From positions 1 through 64,000 of the forward strand of contig JADYZW010000009.1 in assembly GCA_020852955.1 (NCBI GenBank): DNA of 64,000 nt, given 5' to 3'. The stretch comes from Deltaproteobacteria bacterium. GTDB lineage: Bacteria; Desulfobacterota; Binatia; UTPRO1. Of the stretch, positions 25,731 through 33,846 are shown piece after piece. Position 1 is the first letter of the stretch, and the number at the start of each line of letters is the position of its first letter. The notes under the pieces were generated by a model, which saw only the letters and a program-made list of their open reading frames with translations, had not been told where the DNA came from and searched no databases. The position numbers and the translations under genes are program-made.

Positions 25731-26606
25731 ATGAAACCTCCCGTGTTCGACTACGCCACGCCGGCGTCCCTCGCCGAGGCGACCGACTTGCTCGTGCGGC
25801 ACGCGGGCGACGCCAAGGTGCTCTCGGGCGGCCAGAGCCTGGTGCCGCTCCTCAACATGCGGCTCGCGCGTCCGGCACTGCTGGTCGATCTGGCGCGCAT
25901 CGCCGACCTCGACGGGGTGCGGGCCGACGCCGACGGCGTCGCGATCGGGGCGATGACCCGGCAGCGCACGGTCGAGTTGTCGAGCGAGGTGCGGGCGCGT
26001 CATCCGCTTCTGCATGCCGGGCTGCAGCTGATCGCCCACCCGCAGAATCGCAACCAGGGCACGGTCGGGGGCTCGCTCGCGCACGCCGACCCGGCGGCGG
26101 AGCTGCCGGCGCTCGCGCTCGCGCTCGACGCGACGTTCGACGCGGTGGGGCCGGGCGGCACGCGTCGCATCGCGGCGGCGGACTTCTTTCTCACCTATCT
26201 GACCACCGCGCTCGAGGCCGCCGAGATCCTGACGGCGGTGCGCTTCCCGATGTTGCCGGCGCGGACGGGCTGGTCGATCCAGGAGGTGGCGCGCCGGCAC
26301 GGGGACTTCGCGCTCGCCGGAGTGGTCGCAATCGTCGGCCTCGCGCCCGCGGGCGCGATCGCGAGCGCCCGGCTCGTGCTGTTCGGGGTGGGCGCGACGC
26401 CGATCCGGGCGGCGGCGGCCGAGGCGCTCCTGGTCGGCGGGCCGGCGGACGCGGCGTCGTTCGGGCGCGCCGGGGCCCGGGCGGCGGGCGATCTCGAGGA
26501 GCCGCTCACCGACGTGCATGCCAGCGCCGACTACCGTCGCGACCTGGCGCGGGTGCTCGTGGGGCGCGCGCTCGCCGAGGCGGCGACCCGGGCGCGGGGC
26601 GCGTGA
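25731..26606 (+). CDS. Molybdenum hydroxylase FAD-binding subunit (CoxM-like)
   Basis: The 291-aa product has the FAD-binding PCMH fold of xanthine dehydrogenase/CO dehydrogenase medium subunits. KVLSGGQSLVPLLNMRLARP holds the first FAD loop, NQGTVGGSLAHADPAAELP the second, and the C-terminal CO_deh_flav_C domain starts about residue 180 with EVARRHGDFALAGV. It passes electrons from the iron-sulfur subunit to an acceptor. The order FAD, FeS and Mo subunit is the coxMSL order. It is the first gene after the operator-bearing promoter and ends in a GTGA sequence close to the next gene. Confidence 0.92.
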   Translation: MKPPVFDYATPASLAEATDLLVRHAGDAKVLSGGQSLVPLLNMRLARPALLVDLARIADLDGVRADADGVAIGAMTRQRTVELSSEVRARHPLLHAGLQLIAHPQNRNQGTVGGSLAHADPAAELPALALALDATFDAVGPGGTRRIAAADFFLTYLTTALEAAEILTAVRFPMLPARTGWSIQEVARRHGDFALAGVVAIVGLAPAGAIASARLVLFGVGATPIRAAAAEALLVGGPADAASFGRAGARAAGDLEEPLTDVHASADYRRDLARVLVGRALAEAATRARGA

Positions 26607-26623
26607 CGAAGGAGCCGAACGAC

Positions 26624-27103
26624 GTGACCATCACGCGACGCATCAGCATGACCGTGAACGGCGAGCGCCATGAGGCGGACGTCGAGCCGCGCACGACGCT
26701 CGTCGACTTCCTGCGGGGAACGCTCGGCCTCACCGGCACCCATGTGGGCTGCGAGCACGGCGTCTGCGGGGCGTGCACCGTCCTGTGGAACGGCAAGGCG
26801 GTGCGCTCGTGCATCATGCTCGCCGTCCAGGCGGACGGCGCGGAGCTGAAGACGGTCGAGGGCCTCGCCGACGGCGCGACGCTGCACCCCATCCAGCAGG
26901 CCTTCCTCGAGAAGCACGGCCTCCAGTGCGGCTTCTGCACGCCGGGGTTCATGCTCTCCATCTACGAGCTCCTCGGCCGCACGAGCGCGCCGACCGAGGA
27001 GGAGATCCTCGACACGCTCGGCGGGCACCTCTGTCGCTGCACGGGCTATCAGTCGATCGTCGAGGCCGCCCACCTCGCGGTCGAGAAGATGCGGACGCGA
27101 TGA
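26624..27103 (+). CDS. Molybdenum hydroxylase [2Fe-2S] subunit (CoxS-like)
   Basis: The product is 159 aa from the GTG at 26624, chosen because AAGGAG ends nine bases before it; a GTG at 26603 overlaps the upstream stop but has no such site. The N-terminal plant-type ferredoxin domain carries the cluster Cys in GCEHGVCGAC and in RSCIM. The C-terminal four-helix domain binds the second cluster through CGFCTPG and CRCTGY. All eight cluster Cys are present, so electron transfer from the Mo site to FAD should be intact. It overlaps the large subunit start by four bases (ATGA). Confidence 0.95.
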   Translation: MTITRRISMTVNGERHEADVEPRTTLVDFLRGTLGLTGTHVGCEHGVCGACTVLWNGKAVRSCIMLAVQADGAELKTVEGLADGATLHPIQQAFLEKHGLQCGFCTPGFMLSIYELLGRTSAPTEEEILDTLGGHLCRCTGYQSIVEAAHLAVEKMRTR

Positions 27104-29520
27104 CCGCGCCGGAGAAGCGCCTGCCGGGGAGCGTCGCGGAGCTCCCGAACAGCGCGCCGCGCTACGTCGGCCGGCCGATCGACCGGGTGGAGGATCCCGC
27201 GCTCCTCACCGGCCGCACCCAGTTCATCGACGACGTCGTCCTGCCGCGCATGCTCCACTGCGCCATCCTGCGGAGTCCGCACGCGCACGCGCGGATCGCG
27301 TCGATCGACACGCGCGAGGCGGAGAAGCTCCCCGGTGTCGTCGCGGTCGTGACCGGCGAGGACGCCAAGCGCTGGTCGAATCCCGTCATGACGGTGCCGC
27401 CGGGCTGGGGAACGCATTGCCTCGCGACCGAGAAGGCGCGCTTCGTCGGCGAGCCCGTCGCGGCGGTGGCGGCCGCGAGCCGGTACGTCGCCGAGGACGC
27501 GCTCGAGCTGATCGCCGTGGAGTACGAGCCGCTTCCGGCCGTCGCCGACGCGCGCAAGGCGCTCGAACTCGGGAGCCCGCTCGTATTCGAGGAGAACGGC
27601 GACAACGTGATGCTGCGGAAGCTCTTCACGTGGGGCGACATCGACGGCGCGTTCGCCGGCGCGGTCCACGTGGTGCAGCGGGAGTTCCGCTGGAACCGGC
27701 TCGGCGCGAATCCGCTCGAGACCTTCGGCGTCGTGAGCCAGTGGGACGAGCTCGCGGGCACGCTCACTTGCCGCGGCAGCTTCCAGGCGCAGCACCATTT
27801 CGCGATGGCGCGCGCGATGGTCTTCAACCTGCCGCTCAACCGGGTGCGGTTCATCAGCCACCCACACGGCGGCAGCTTCGGCGGCAAGGGCGGGGCGCGC
27901 GGCACCGACATCACGGCGCTGCTCTCGCGCAAGGCCGGAGGCCGGCCGGTGAAATGGATCGAGGACCGCATGGAGTACCTCGCCGGCGGCGCGAGCCAGG
28001 CGTGGGACCGGCACTACGACGCCGCGCTCGCGCTCGACGCGGGGGGCAAGGTGCTCGGCTTCCGGGTGCGCCTCCTCGACGATCTCGGCGCGACTGCGGA
28101 GGGCTGGGGCGCGGTGAGCGCGGCGAAGCCGCTCACCAGCTTCACGGGCTGCTACGCCATCGCGGCGGCCCAGTACGACCTCACGATCGTCGCGACCAAC
28201 AAGCTCCCGGGCAGCCCGTACCGCGGTATGGGTCCGCCGCCCCACAACTGGGTCCTCGAGCAGCTCATGGATCTCGCGGCGCGCGAGCTCGCGCTCGATC
28301 CGGCCGAGATCCGCCGGCGGAACTTCATTGCGCCCGACGCCTTCCCGTACACGATCGCGAGCGGCAACGAGTACGACAGCGGCGACTACGCGGCCGCGCT
28401 CGACGCCGCGCTCGCGATGGGCGACTACCCGGCGCTCCGCGCCGAGCAGGCGCGGCTGCGCGCTGAGGGCCGGTATCTCGGCATCGGCCTGGTCAATACG
28501 ATCGAGCCCGGAGTCTTCGACTGGAACGCCTACGCGATCGTCGGCCAGCCCGGCACCGGCGTGCCGGAGGGCGCGACCGTCGGCATCGATCTCTTCGGCA
28601 AGCTCACAATCAAGGTTGGCTTCGCGCTCGAAGGCCAGGGCCAGTACACGGTCGCCGCGCAGGTGCTCGCCGATTGGTTTACGGTGGACATCGCCGACGT
28701 CCGCGTGATCGCGCTCGACACGCTGTCGGCGCCGCCGCACTTCGGGCCGGGCGGGAGCCGGCTCGGCGTGGCGCTCACCGGCGCGGTGCTCGGCGCGGCG
28801 CAGCGCTTGACCGAGAAGCTCGTCGCGGTCGCGGCGGGGCTCTTCCGGACACCGCCCGAGCACGTCGAGCTGCGCGACGGACGAATCGGCGTGAAGGGTA
28901 GGCCGGAGGCGTCGATGCCGTTCCAGGAGGTCGCGCAGACGATGCTCGCGCGGAGCGACCTCTTGCCGCCGGGCGTCGATCCGAATCCCGAGGCGACCTA
29001 TGTCTGGACCGCACCCGGCCGGACGCCCGCCGACGACCAGGGCCGCGCCAAGAGCTACCTCACGGCGGCCAACGCGTGCCACCTGGTGCTGGTCGAGATC
29101 GACGTCGAGACTGCGCAGGTCCACATCAAGAAGTATTGGATCGCGGACGACTGCGGCACGCGCCTCAATCCGGCGAACGTCGAGGGTCAGACCCAGGGCG
29201 GCGTCGCCCAAGGCGTGGGCGCCGCGCTCCTCGAGGAGGCGGTCTACGACGAGGACGGCCAGCTCAGGACGTCGACGTTCATGGATTACCTCCTGCCGAC
29301 GATCTACGAGGTGCCGATGACGGAGAAGCGCGCCCTCTGCACGCCGTCGCCGTTCACTCCGCTCGGCGCCAAGGGCTGCGGCGAAGGAGCGATGCACACG
29401 ACCCCCGGCGCGATTCTCTGCGCGATCAACGACGCACTCGTCCCGCTCGGCCTCGAGCTCCGCGAGGTGCCGGCGAGCCCGCAGCGCCTCTGGACGCTGC
29501 TCCGGCAGGCGAAGCGCTGA
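27100..29520 (+). CDS. Molybdenum hydroxylase Mo-cofactor large subunit (CoxL/XdhB-like)
   Basis: The 806-aa product has an aldehyde oxidase a/b hammerhead domain (about 20-130) followed by the Mo-pterin-binding domains. Motifs include SHPHGGSFGGKGG for cofactor binding, LETFGVVSQWD, and GAKGCGEGAMHTTPGA with the catalytic Glu near residue 763. The CO dehydrogenase hallmark VAYRCSFR is absent, so it is not a CO dehydrogenase. In the substrate-channel motif, usually AYRGAGRPEA, the sequence is PYRGMGPPPHN, losing the Arg-Pro-Glu part. The enzyme should hydroxylate a C-H bond with water as oxygen donor, on a heterocycle, aldehyde or CoA-thioester ring. Operon context favours a cyclic or CoA-linked substrate. 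It is the last gene before a strong hairpin. Confidence 0.92.
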   Translation: MTAPEKRLPGSVAELPNSAPRYVGRPIDRVEDPALLTGRTQFIDDVVLPRMLHCAILRSPHAHARIASIDTREAEKLPGVVAVVTGEDAKRWSNPVMTVPPGWGTHCLATEKARFVGEPVAAVAAASRYVAEDALELIAVEYEPLPAVADARKALELGSPLVFEENGDNVMLRKLFTWGDIDGAFAGAVHVVQREFRWNRLGANPLETFGVVSQWDELAGTLTCRGSFQAQHHFAMARAMVFNLPLNRVRFISHPHGGSFGGKGGARGTDITALLSRKAGGRPVKWIEDRMEYLAGGASQAWDRHYDAALALDAGGKVLGFRVRLLDDLGATAEGWGAVSAAKPLTSFTGCYAIAAAQYDLTIVATNKLPGSPYRGMGPPPHNWVLEQLMDLAARELALDPAEIRRRNFIAPDAFPYTIASGNEYDSGDYAAALDAALAMGDYPALRAEQARLRAEGRYLGIGLVNTIEPGVFDWNAYAIVGQPGTGVPEGATVGIDLFGKLTIKVGFALEGQGQYTVAAQVLADWFTVDIADVRVIALDTLSAPPHFGPGGSRLGVALTGAVLGAAQRLTEKLVAVAAGLFRTPPEHVELRDGRIGVKGRPEASMPFQEVAQTMLARSDLLPPGVDPNPEATYVWTAPGRTPADDQGRAKSYLTAANACHLVLVEIDVETAQVHIKKYWIADDCGTRLNPANVEGQTQGGVAQGVGAALLEEAVYDEDGQLRTSTFMDYLLPTIYEVPMTEKRALCTPSPFTPLGAKGCGEGAMHTTPGAILCAINDALVPLGLELREVPASPQRLWTLLRQAKR

Positions 29521-29543
29521 CCGGCGGTGCCTCCGGCGTCGGT

Positions 29544-29574
29544 CCGGCGGACGGCGGGCCCCGCCGTCCGCCGG
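29544..29574. terminator. Perfect 15-bp hairpin at a convergent junction
   Basis: CCGGCGGACGGCGGG at 29544-29558 is the exact complement of CCCGCCGTCCGCCGG at 29560-29574, with one base between (the real loop will be a few bases larger). It lies in the 61-base gap between the Mo subunit and the convergent crotonase. There is no T-tract, but it is the most stable hairpin I found in the window. Confidence 0.7.
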
Positions 29575-29581
29575 GGGGCGC

Positions 29582-30409
29582 CTATCGCTCGCGGCCGAGC
29601 CGGGTCGCGACGTAGTCGCGCATCGCCTGCAGGGCCTCCGGGTCCTGGGCCACGCCGAGTAGCGTGTCGCCGTCGGCGAAGCCCGTCGTTCCCGCCGCCA
29701 TCGCGCGCGTGACGGCGTTCACGTGCTCCTTCGTGACGACGACCGGCACCGAGGGTTTCGATGCGACCTCGCGAGCGAGCCCTTCGGCCTCCTCCGCGAC
29801 GTCGCCCGCCGCGACGACGCGGTTCACGAAGCCGAGCTGCTTCGCCTCGGCGGCGCTGAAGCGGCGGCAGGTGACGACGAGCTCCTTCGTGAACGCGGGG
29901 CCGATCTCGCGCACCAGGCGCGGAATCCCTCCCCAGGCGAGCGGGATGCCGAGGTCGACCTCGGGAATGAACATGACGGTGTCGTCGGCGACGACGCGCA
30001 GGTCGCAGGCCGCCATCAGCACGAGGCCGCCGCCGACCGCGTAGCCGTGGACCTGCGCGATCGTGGTCGCCCGCATCTGCTCGACCGCGTCGGCCATGCG
30101 CAGCCCGTATTGTCCGACCTCGCGCCGGTGGATCCACGAGTGGCCCGACGAGGGCAGGGCGTCGGCGAGCGGCGCGTCGCGCAGGTCGGCGCCCGCCGAG
30201 AAGCAGCGCCCGTCGCCGCGCACGACGACGACGCGCACTTCCCGTTGCTCGTCGAACCAGCGCGCGGCGCGGGCCAGCTCCTGCAGCATCGTCGCGCCCA
30301 TCGCGTTCAGGCGCTCGGGGCGCGCGAGCGTGAGGCGGCCGAGGCGCGCGTCCGCGGCGTCGATCTCCACGCGCAGGCTCTCGAAGGGCGGGGGCGTCGA
30401 ACGGCTCAT
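29582..30409 (-). CDS. Enoyl-CoA hydratase/isomerase family protein
   Basis: The 275-aa product is a crotonase fold protein: RLTLARPERLNAMGATM, the oxyanion segment GRCFSAGADLRDAP, VHGYAVGGGLVLMAACDLRV, FIPEVDLGIPLAWGG and KQLGFVNRVV. In hydratases two Glu do catalysis. The second (PEVDLG) is present, but the first, usually GGGxEL, is Val (GGGLVL). It may therefore be an isomerase, a hydrolase-like member or an altered hydratase. It ends at the strong hairpin facing the molybdenum hydroxylase operon. It is followed on its 5-prime side by the FKBP gene, whose stop lies 14 bases upstream, so the two form a short unit. Confidence 0.85.
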   Translation of the reverse strand: MSRSTPPPFESLRVEIDAADARLGRLTLARPERLNAMGATMLQELARAARWFDEQREVRVVVVRGDGRCFSAGADLRDAPLADALPSSGHSWIHRREVGQYGLRMADAVEQMRATTIAQVHGYAVGGGLVLMAACDLRVVADDTVMFIPEVDLGIPLAWGGIPRLVREIGPAFTKELVVTCRRFSAAEAKQLGFVNRVVAAGDVAEEAEGLAREVASKPSVPVVVTKEHVNAVTRAMAAGTTGFADGDTLLGVAQDPEALQAMRDYVATRLGRER

Positions 30410-30423
30410 GGCGTGCGCGGCTC

Positions 30424-30864
30424 CTAGCGGATCGCCTTCAGCTCGACGTCGATCTGCAGGACCGCGTTTCCCGGGACCTTGCCGGGGACGCCCTCGGCGC
30501 CGTAGCCGAGCGCGGGCGGGACGTAGAGGGTGCGCTTGCCGCCGACCTTCATCGTCGACACGCCTTCCTCGAGGCCCCGCAGCGCCTGGCCCTTGCCGAG
30601 CGCGAACTCGAAGTTCCGGCCGCCGTTCTTGCCTTCGAGGATCTTCCCGTCGGCGGAGATCGAGTAGACGACGACGACGGTCTGTCCATTCTTCGGCGTC
30701 GCGCCCTCGCCGGCATCCGTCTCGAGGTACTGGAGCCCGCTCGCGGTCGTCACCATCGGGTGCGCGGGCGATGTGGCGGGCGTCGGATCCGCCGCGTGCG
30801 TCGCCGTCGCGGCGAGCGCGAAGAGGGTCGCCAGAATCAGGGCCATCGAGAGTGGGCTACGCAT
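30424..30864 (-). CDS. Exported FKBP-type peptidyl-prolyl isomerase
   Basis: The 146-aa product has a clean signal peptide (LILATLFALAATATHAAD). The FKBP domain follows (about 45-145: TASGLQYLETDAGEGATPKN, VVVVYSISADGKILE, FALGKGQALRGLEEGVSTM, RTLYVPPALGYGAEG, IPxN-like VPGNAVLQIDVELKAI). The chosen ATG is the one directly before the signal peptide. A longer in-frame start would add a non-hydrophobic stretch. It should speed proline isomerisation during folding of exported proteins, consistent with the many secreted proteins here. The next gene upstream is divergent, with 164 bases between. Confidence 0.93.
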   Translation of the reverse strand: MRSPLSMALILATLFALAATATHAADPTPATSPAHPMVTTASGLQYLETDAGEGATPKNGQTVVVVYSISADGKILEGKNGGRNFEFALGKGQALRGLEEGVSTMKVGGKRTLYVPPALGYGAEGVPGKVPGNAVLQIDVELKAIR

Positions 30865-31028
30865 GCGAGATCCTCGTTGCGGGGAGTGTCGAAGCGGACG
30901 CACGCTAGCCACGGGGTACGGCGCGGTCAAGGGAAGCGGCGGCGCCCGGGTCGGCTCGACGACCGGACCCGGACCGGGCTAAGAAGCACCGCCGCATCCG
31001 ACCCGAATCCGGCGCGAAGGAGACCAGC

Positions 31029-32018
31029 GTGACGACAACGGCGACCGACCATTTCGTGGCCCTCTCGGAGTGCCACTTCATGAACGAGCAGTCGATGCAC
31101 GAGATCAGCTACTACCCGGGCTTCACGCGCTGGTGGCAGAGCGTCGACGGCGTGATCCGGGCCTGGGCGAACCGCGACCTCGCGGGCGGCGCGGCGATGC
31201 CGCCGCCCCGCGCGCACGCGCTCATCGAGTGGATGGACAAGGCCGGCGTCGACGTCTGCTTCGCGCTCCGCGAGTCGATGATGGACGTCGCGGGCTACGC
31301 GACCTGCATGTCGACGAACGCCTTCATCCTGGAGGAGATCGCGCCGTATCCCGACCGGATGTACCTCGAGTGCAACGTCGGTCCGATCATGCGGCGGGGC
31401 GTCGAGCACGCGATCTGGGAGCTCGAGTACCTGGTGAAGGAGCGCGGCGCCAAGCTCTGCAAGGTGTACGCGCCCGAGGACGGGCCGCTCAACGACCGCC
31501 AGCTCTGGCCCTTCTACGAGAAGGCGTGCGAGCTCGACGTCGCGCTCACGATCCACATGGGCATGGCCTACGTGTGCCCGCAGCCGACCAAGTACACGCT
31601 GCCGCTCCTCCTCGACGACGTCTGCCTCGACTTCCCGGAGCTGAAGGTCATCGCCTACCACATGGGCTGGCCCTATCACGAGGAGATGATGGGCTACGCC
31701 GGCAAGCACAAGAACTTGTACCTGAGCCTCTCGGGCATCGTCGGTTGGCTCCAGCGCGCGCCCTACCGCGGCTACCACATGATCGGCCAGGCGCTGCAGT
31801 GGGTGAGCCCGGACAAGATCGTGATGGGACTCGACCTCGCCTTCGACGACATGCCGCGCGTCGTCGACTGGGTGCGGAACCTCCAGATGCCCGAGGAACT
31901 CCAGGAGAAGTGGGGCTACCCCGAGATCACCGAGGACATGCGGGCGAAGTTCCTCGGCCTGAACCTCGCCAGGCTCGCGAAGATCGAGCCGACCAAGCGG
32001 GTGAAGAAGAAGGGCTGA
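31029..32018 (+). CDS. Amidohydrolase_2 family protein of the ACMSD/resorcylate decarboxylase type
   Basis: The product is 329 aa from a GTG with AAGGAGA five bases upstream. The first metal motif is SECHFM, an ExH form as in gamma-resorcylate decarboxylase, not the HxH of hydrolytic amidohydrolases. Later metal residues are in LTIHMGM, AYHMGWPYHEE and GLDLAFDD. The ExH form and the family favour a non-oxidative decarboxylase or a related lyase acting on an aromatic or unsaturated acid. It stands at the head of a plus-strand run, five bases before the aminopeptidase gene. Its partner enzymes in that run do not reveal the substrate. Confidence 0.75.
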   Translation: MTTTATDHFVALSECHFMNEQSMHEISYYPGFTRWWQSVDGVIRAWANRDLAGGAAMPPPRAHALIEWMDKAGVDVCFALRESMMDVAGYATCMSTNAFILEEIAPYPDRMYLECNVGPIMRRGVEHAIWELEYLVKERGAKLCKVYAPEDGPLNDRQLWPFYEKACELDVALTIHMGMAYVCPQPTKYTLPLLLDDVCLDFPELKVIAYHMGWPYHEEMMGYAGKHKNLYLSLSGIVGWLQRAPYRGYHMIGQALQWVSPDKIVMGLDLAFDDMPRVVDWVRNLQMPEELQEKWGYPEITEDMRAKFLGLNLARLAKIEPTKRVKKKG

Positions 32019-32022
32019 GCCG

Positions 32023-33846
32023 GTGACGGTCTCCGGGCGCACGGCGGCGGAGGAGCAGGAGCGCCGGCTCGGAGCGCTCCGCGCCGCGATGGCCGAGCAC
32101 GGCCTTGCGGCGTATCTCGTGCCGCGCGCGGACGAGCACCAGAACGAGTACGTGCCGGCGTCCGAGGAGCGCCTGCGGTGGATCAGCGGCTTTAGCGGCA
32201 GCGCCGGGTTCGCGGCGATCGGCCGGACGCACGCCGCGGTCTTCGTCGACGGCCGCTACGTCCTCCAGGTCCGGCAGCAGAGCGACGCGGCGTTCTGGGA
32301 GCACCGTCACGTCGTCGAGGCGCCGTTCGCCGACTGGGTGAAGCAGCGCCTCGCGGCGGGCGACCGCATCGGTTTCGACTCGCGGCTCCACACCAGCGCG
32401 GAGATGAAGCGGTATCGGGCGGCGCTCGCCGGTCTCGGCGTCGAGCTCGTGCCGATCCGGCCGAACCTCGTCGACCGCTGCTGGGCCGACCGGCCGGCGC
32501 CGCCGCGGAGCCCGGTCGCGCTCCATCCACTCGAGGTCGCCGGCGAGACGTCGGCCCTCAAACGCGCGCGCATGGCGGCCGAGCTCGTGCGGGCGGGACT
32601 CGACGCGCTCGTCGTGTCGGCGCCCGACAGCGTGGCGTGGCTCTTCAATCTGCGCGGCGGCGACGTGCCAATGACGCCCGTCGTGCTCGGCTACGCGATC
32701 CTCCGGGCCGACGCCTCCGCGACGCTGTTCGTCGAGCCCGCGACGCTCGCTCCGGAGGTGCGCGCCGCGCTCGAGGGCGACGGCGCCGGCGCGGTCACGC
32801 TCGCGGCGCCGGCGGCGCTCGAGGCGGCGCTCGCGGCGCTCGGCAGGAAGAAGGTGCGCCTCGACAGTGGCACGGGCAGCGTGTTCCTGCACGACCGGCT
32901 CGAGGCCGCCGGCGCCACCGCCGACGTCGGGGCGGACCCGTGCCAGGCGGCCAAGGCGCGCAAGAACGCGGTCGAGATCGCGGGCATGCGGCGCGCGCAC
33001 CATCGCGACGGGGTCGCCCTCGCGCGCTTCTTCGCCTGGCTCGACGCGGCCCCGCGGATCGGCGAGTCCGAGTGGACGCTCGCCGAGGTGCTGGGCGCGC
33101 TGCGCGCGCGCGGCGAGCGTTACCGGGGTCCGAGCTTCGACACGATCTCGGCGCTCGGCGGCAACGCGGCGCACCCGCACTATCGCGCCGCCGCCGATCG
33201 GGCGCGCGTCGTCGCCGCCGACGACCTGTACCTCGTCGACAGCGGCGGCCAGTATCTCGACGGCACGACCGACGTGACGCGGGTCGTGATGCTCGGGACG
33301 CCGACCGCCGAGATGCGGCGCCGCTACACCGAGGTGCTGCGCGGGGTGATCGCCGTCAGCCGCGCGCGCTTCCCGGTCGGGACGACCGGCGCGCAGATCG
33401 ATCCCCTGGCGCGCCAGTACCTGTGGGCGAGCGGCGTCGACTTCGACCACGGCACCGGCCACGGCGTGGGGAGCTATCTCTCCGTCCACGAGGGACCGCA
33501 GGGCATCTCCAAGCGGTCCACCGAGGTGAAGCTCGAGCCCGGCATGGTGCTCTCCGTCGAGCCCGGCTACTACAAGGTCGACGCGTTCGGCATCCGCATC
33601 GAGAACCTCGTCGTCGTCGCGGAGGCGGCGCCGCAGCCCGAGGGCGCGGAGCTCCGGACGCTCGCCTTCGAGACGTTGACGCTGGCGCCGCTCGAGCGCC
33701 GCCTGATCGACGTCGCCGCGCTCGACCCCCTGGAGCGCGCATGGGTGGACGCGTACCACGCGACGGTGCGGGCGGCGCTGACCCCCGACCTCGATCCGGC
33801 CGACGCCGCCTGGCTCGCGCGCGCGACCGCGCCGCTCGGACGATGA
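32023..33846 (+). CDS. Xaa-Pro aminopeptidase, M24B family
   Basis: The 607-aa product starts at a GTG and has the three-domain layout of eukaryotic-type aminopeptidase P (XPNPEP1-like). Two creatinase N domains (about 5-135 and 160-300) precede a pita-bread catalytic domain (about 310-540) and a short C-terminal domain. The dinuclear metal ligands are visible: two Asp in LVDSGGQYLDGTTDVTR, His in HGTGHGVGSYLSVHEGP, and Glu in LSVEPGYY and RIENLVVV. It removes N-terminal residues before proline in the cytoplasm. Its TGA overlaps the ATG of the sulfotransferase-aminotransferase fusion (33843-33846), an unexpected pairing for a housekeeping peptidase. Confidence 0.93.
   Translation: MTVSGRTAAEEQERRLGALRAAMAEHGLAAYLVPRADEHQNEYVPASEERLRWISGFSGSAGFAAIGRTHAAVFVDGRYVLQVRQQSDAAFWEHRHVVEAPFADWVKQRLAAGDRIGFDSRLHTSAEMKRYRAALAGLGVELVPIRPNLVDRCWADRPAPPRSPVALHPLEVAGETSALKRARMAAELVRAGLDALVVSAPDSVAWLFNLRGGDVPMTPVVLGYAILRADASATLFVEPATLAPEVRAALEGDGAGAVTLAAPAALEAALAALGRKKVRLDSGTGSVFLHDRLEAAGATADVGADPCQAAKARKNAVEIAGMRRAHHRDGVALARFFAWLDAAPRIGESEWTLAEVLGALRARGERYRGPSFDTISALGGNAAHPHYRAAADRARVVAADDLYLVDSGGQYLDGTTDVTRVVMLGTPTAEMRRRYTEVLRGVIAVSRARFPVGTTGAQIDPLARQYLWASGVDFDHGTGHGVGSYLSVHEGPQGISKRSTEVKLEPGMVLSVEPGYYKVDAFGIRIENLVVVAEAAPQPEGAELRTLAFETLTLAPLERRLIDVAALDPLERAWVDAYHATVRAALTPDLDPADAAWLARATAPLGR

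Noticed and set aside
27100-29520. Aerobic carbon monoxide dehydrogenase large subunit
   Set aside because: The active-site loop VAYRCSFR with its Cys is absent, so only the general Mo hydroxylase family is supported.
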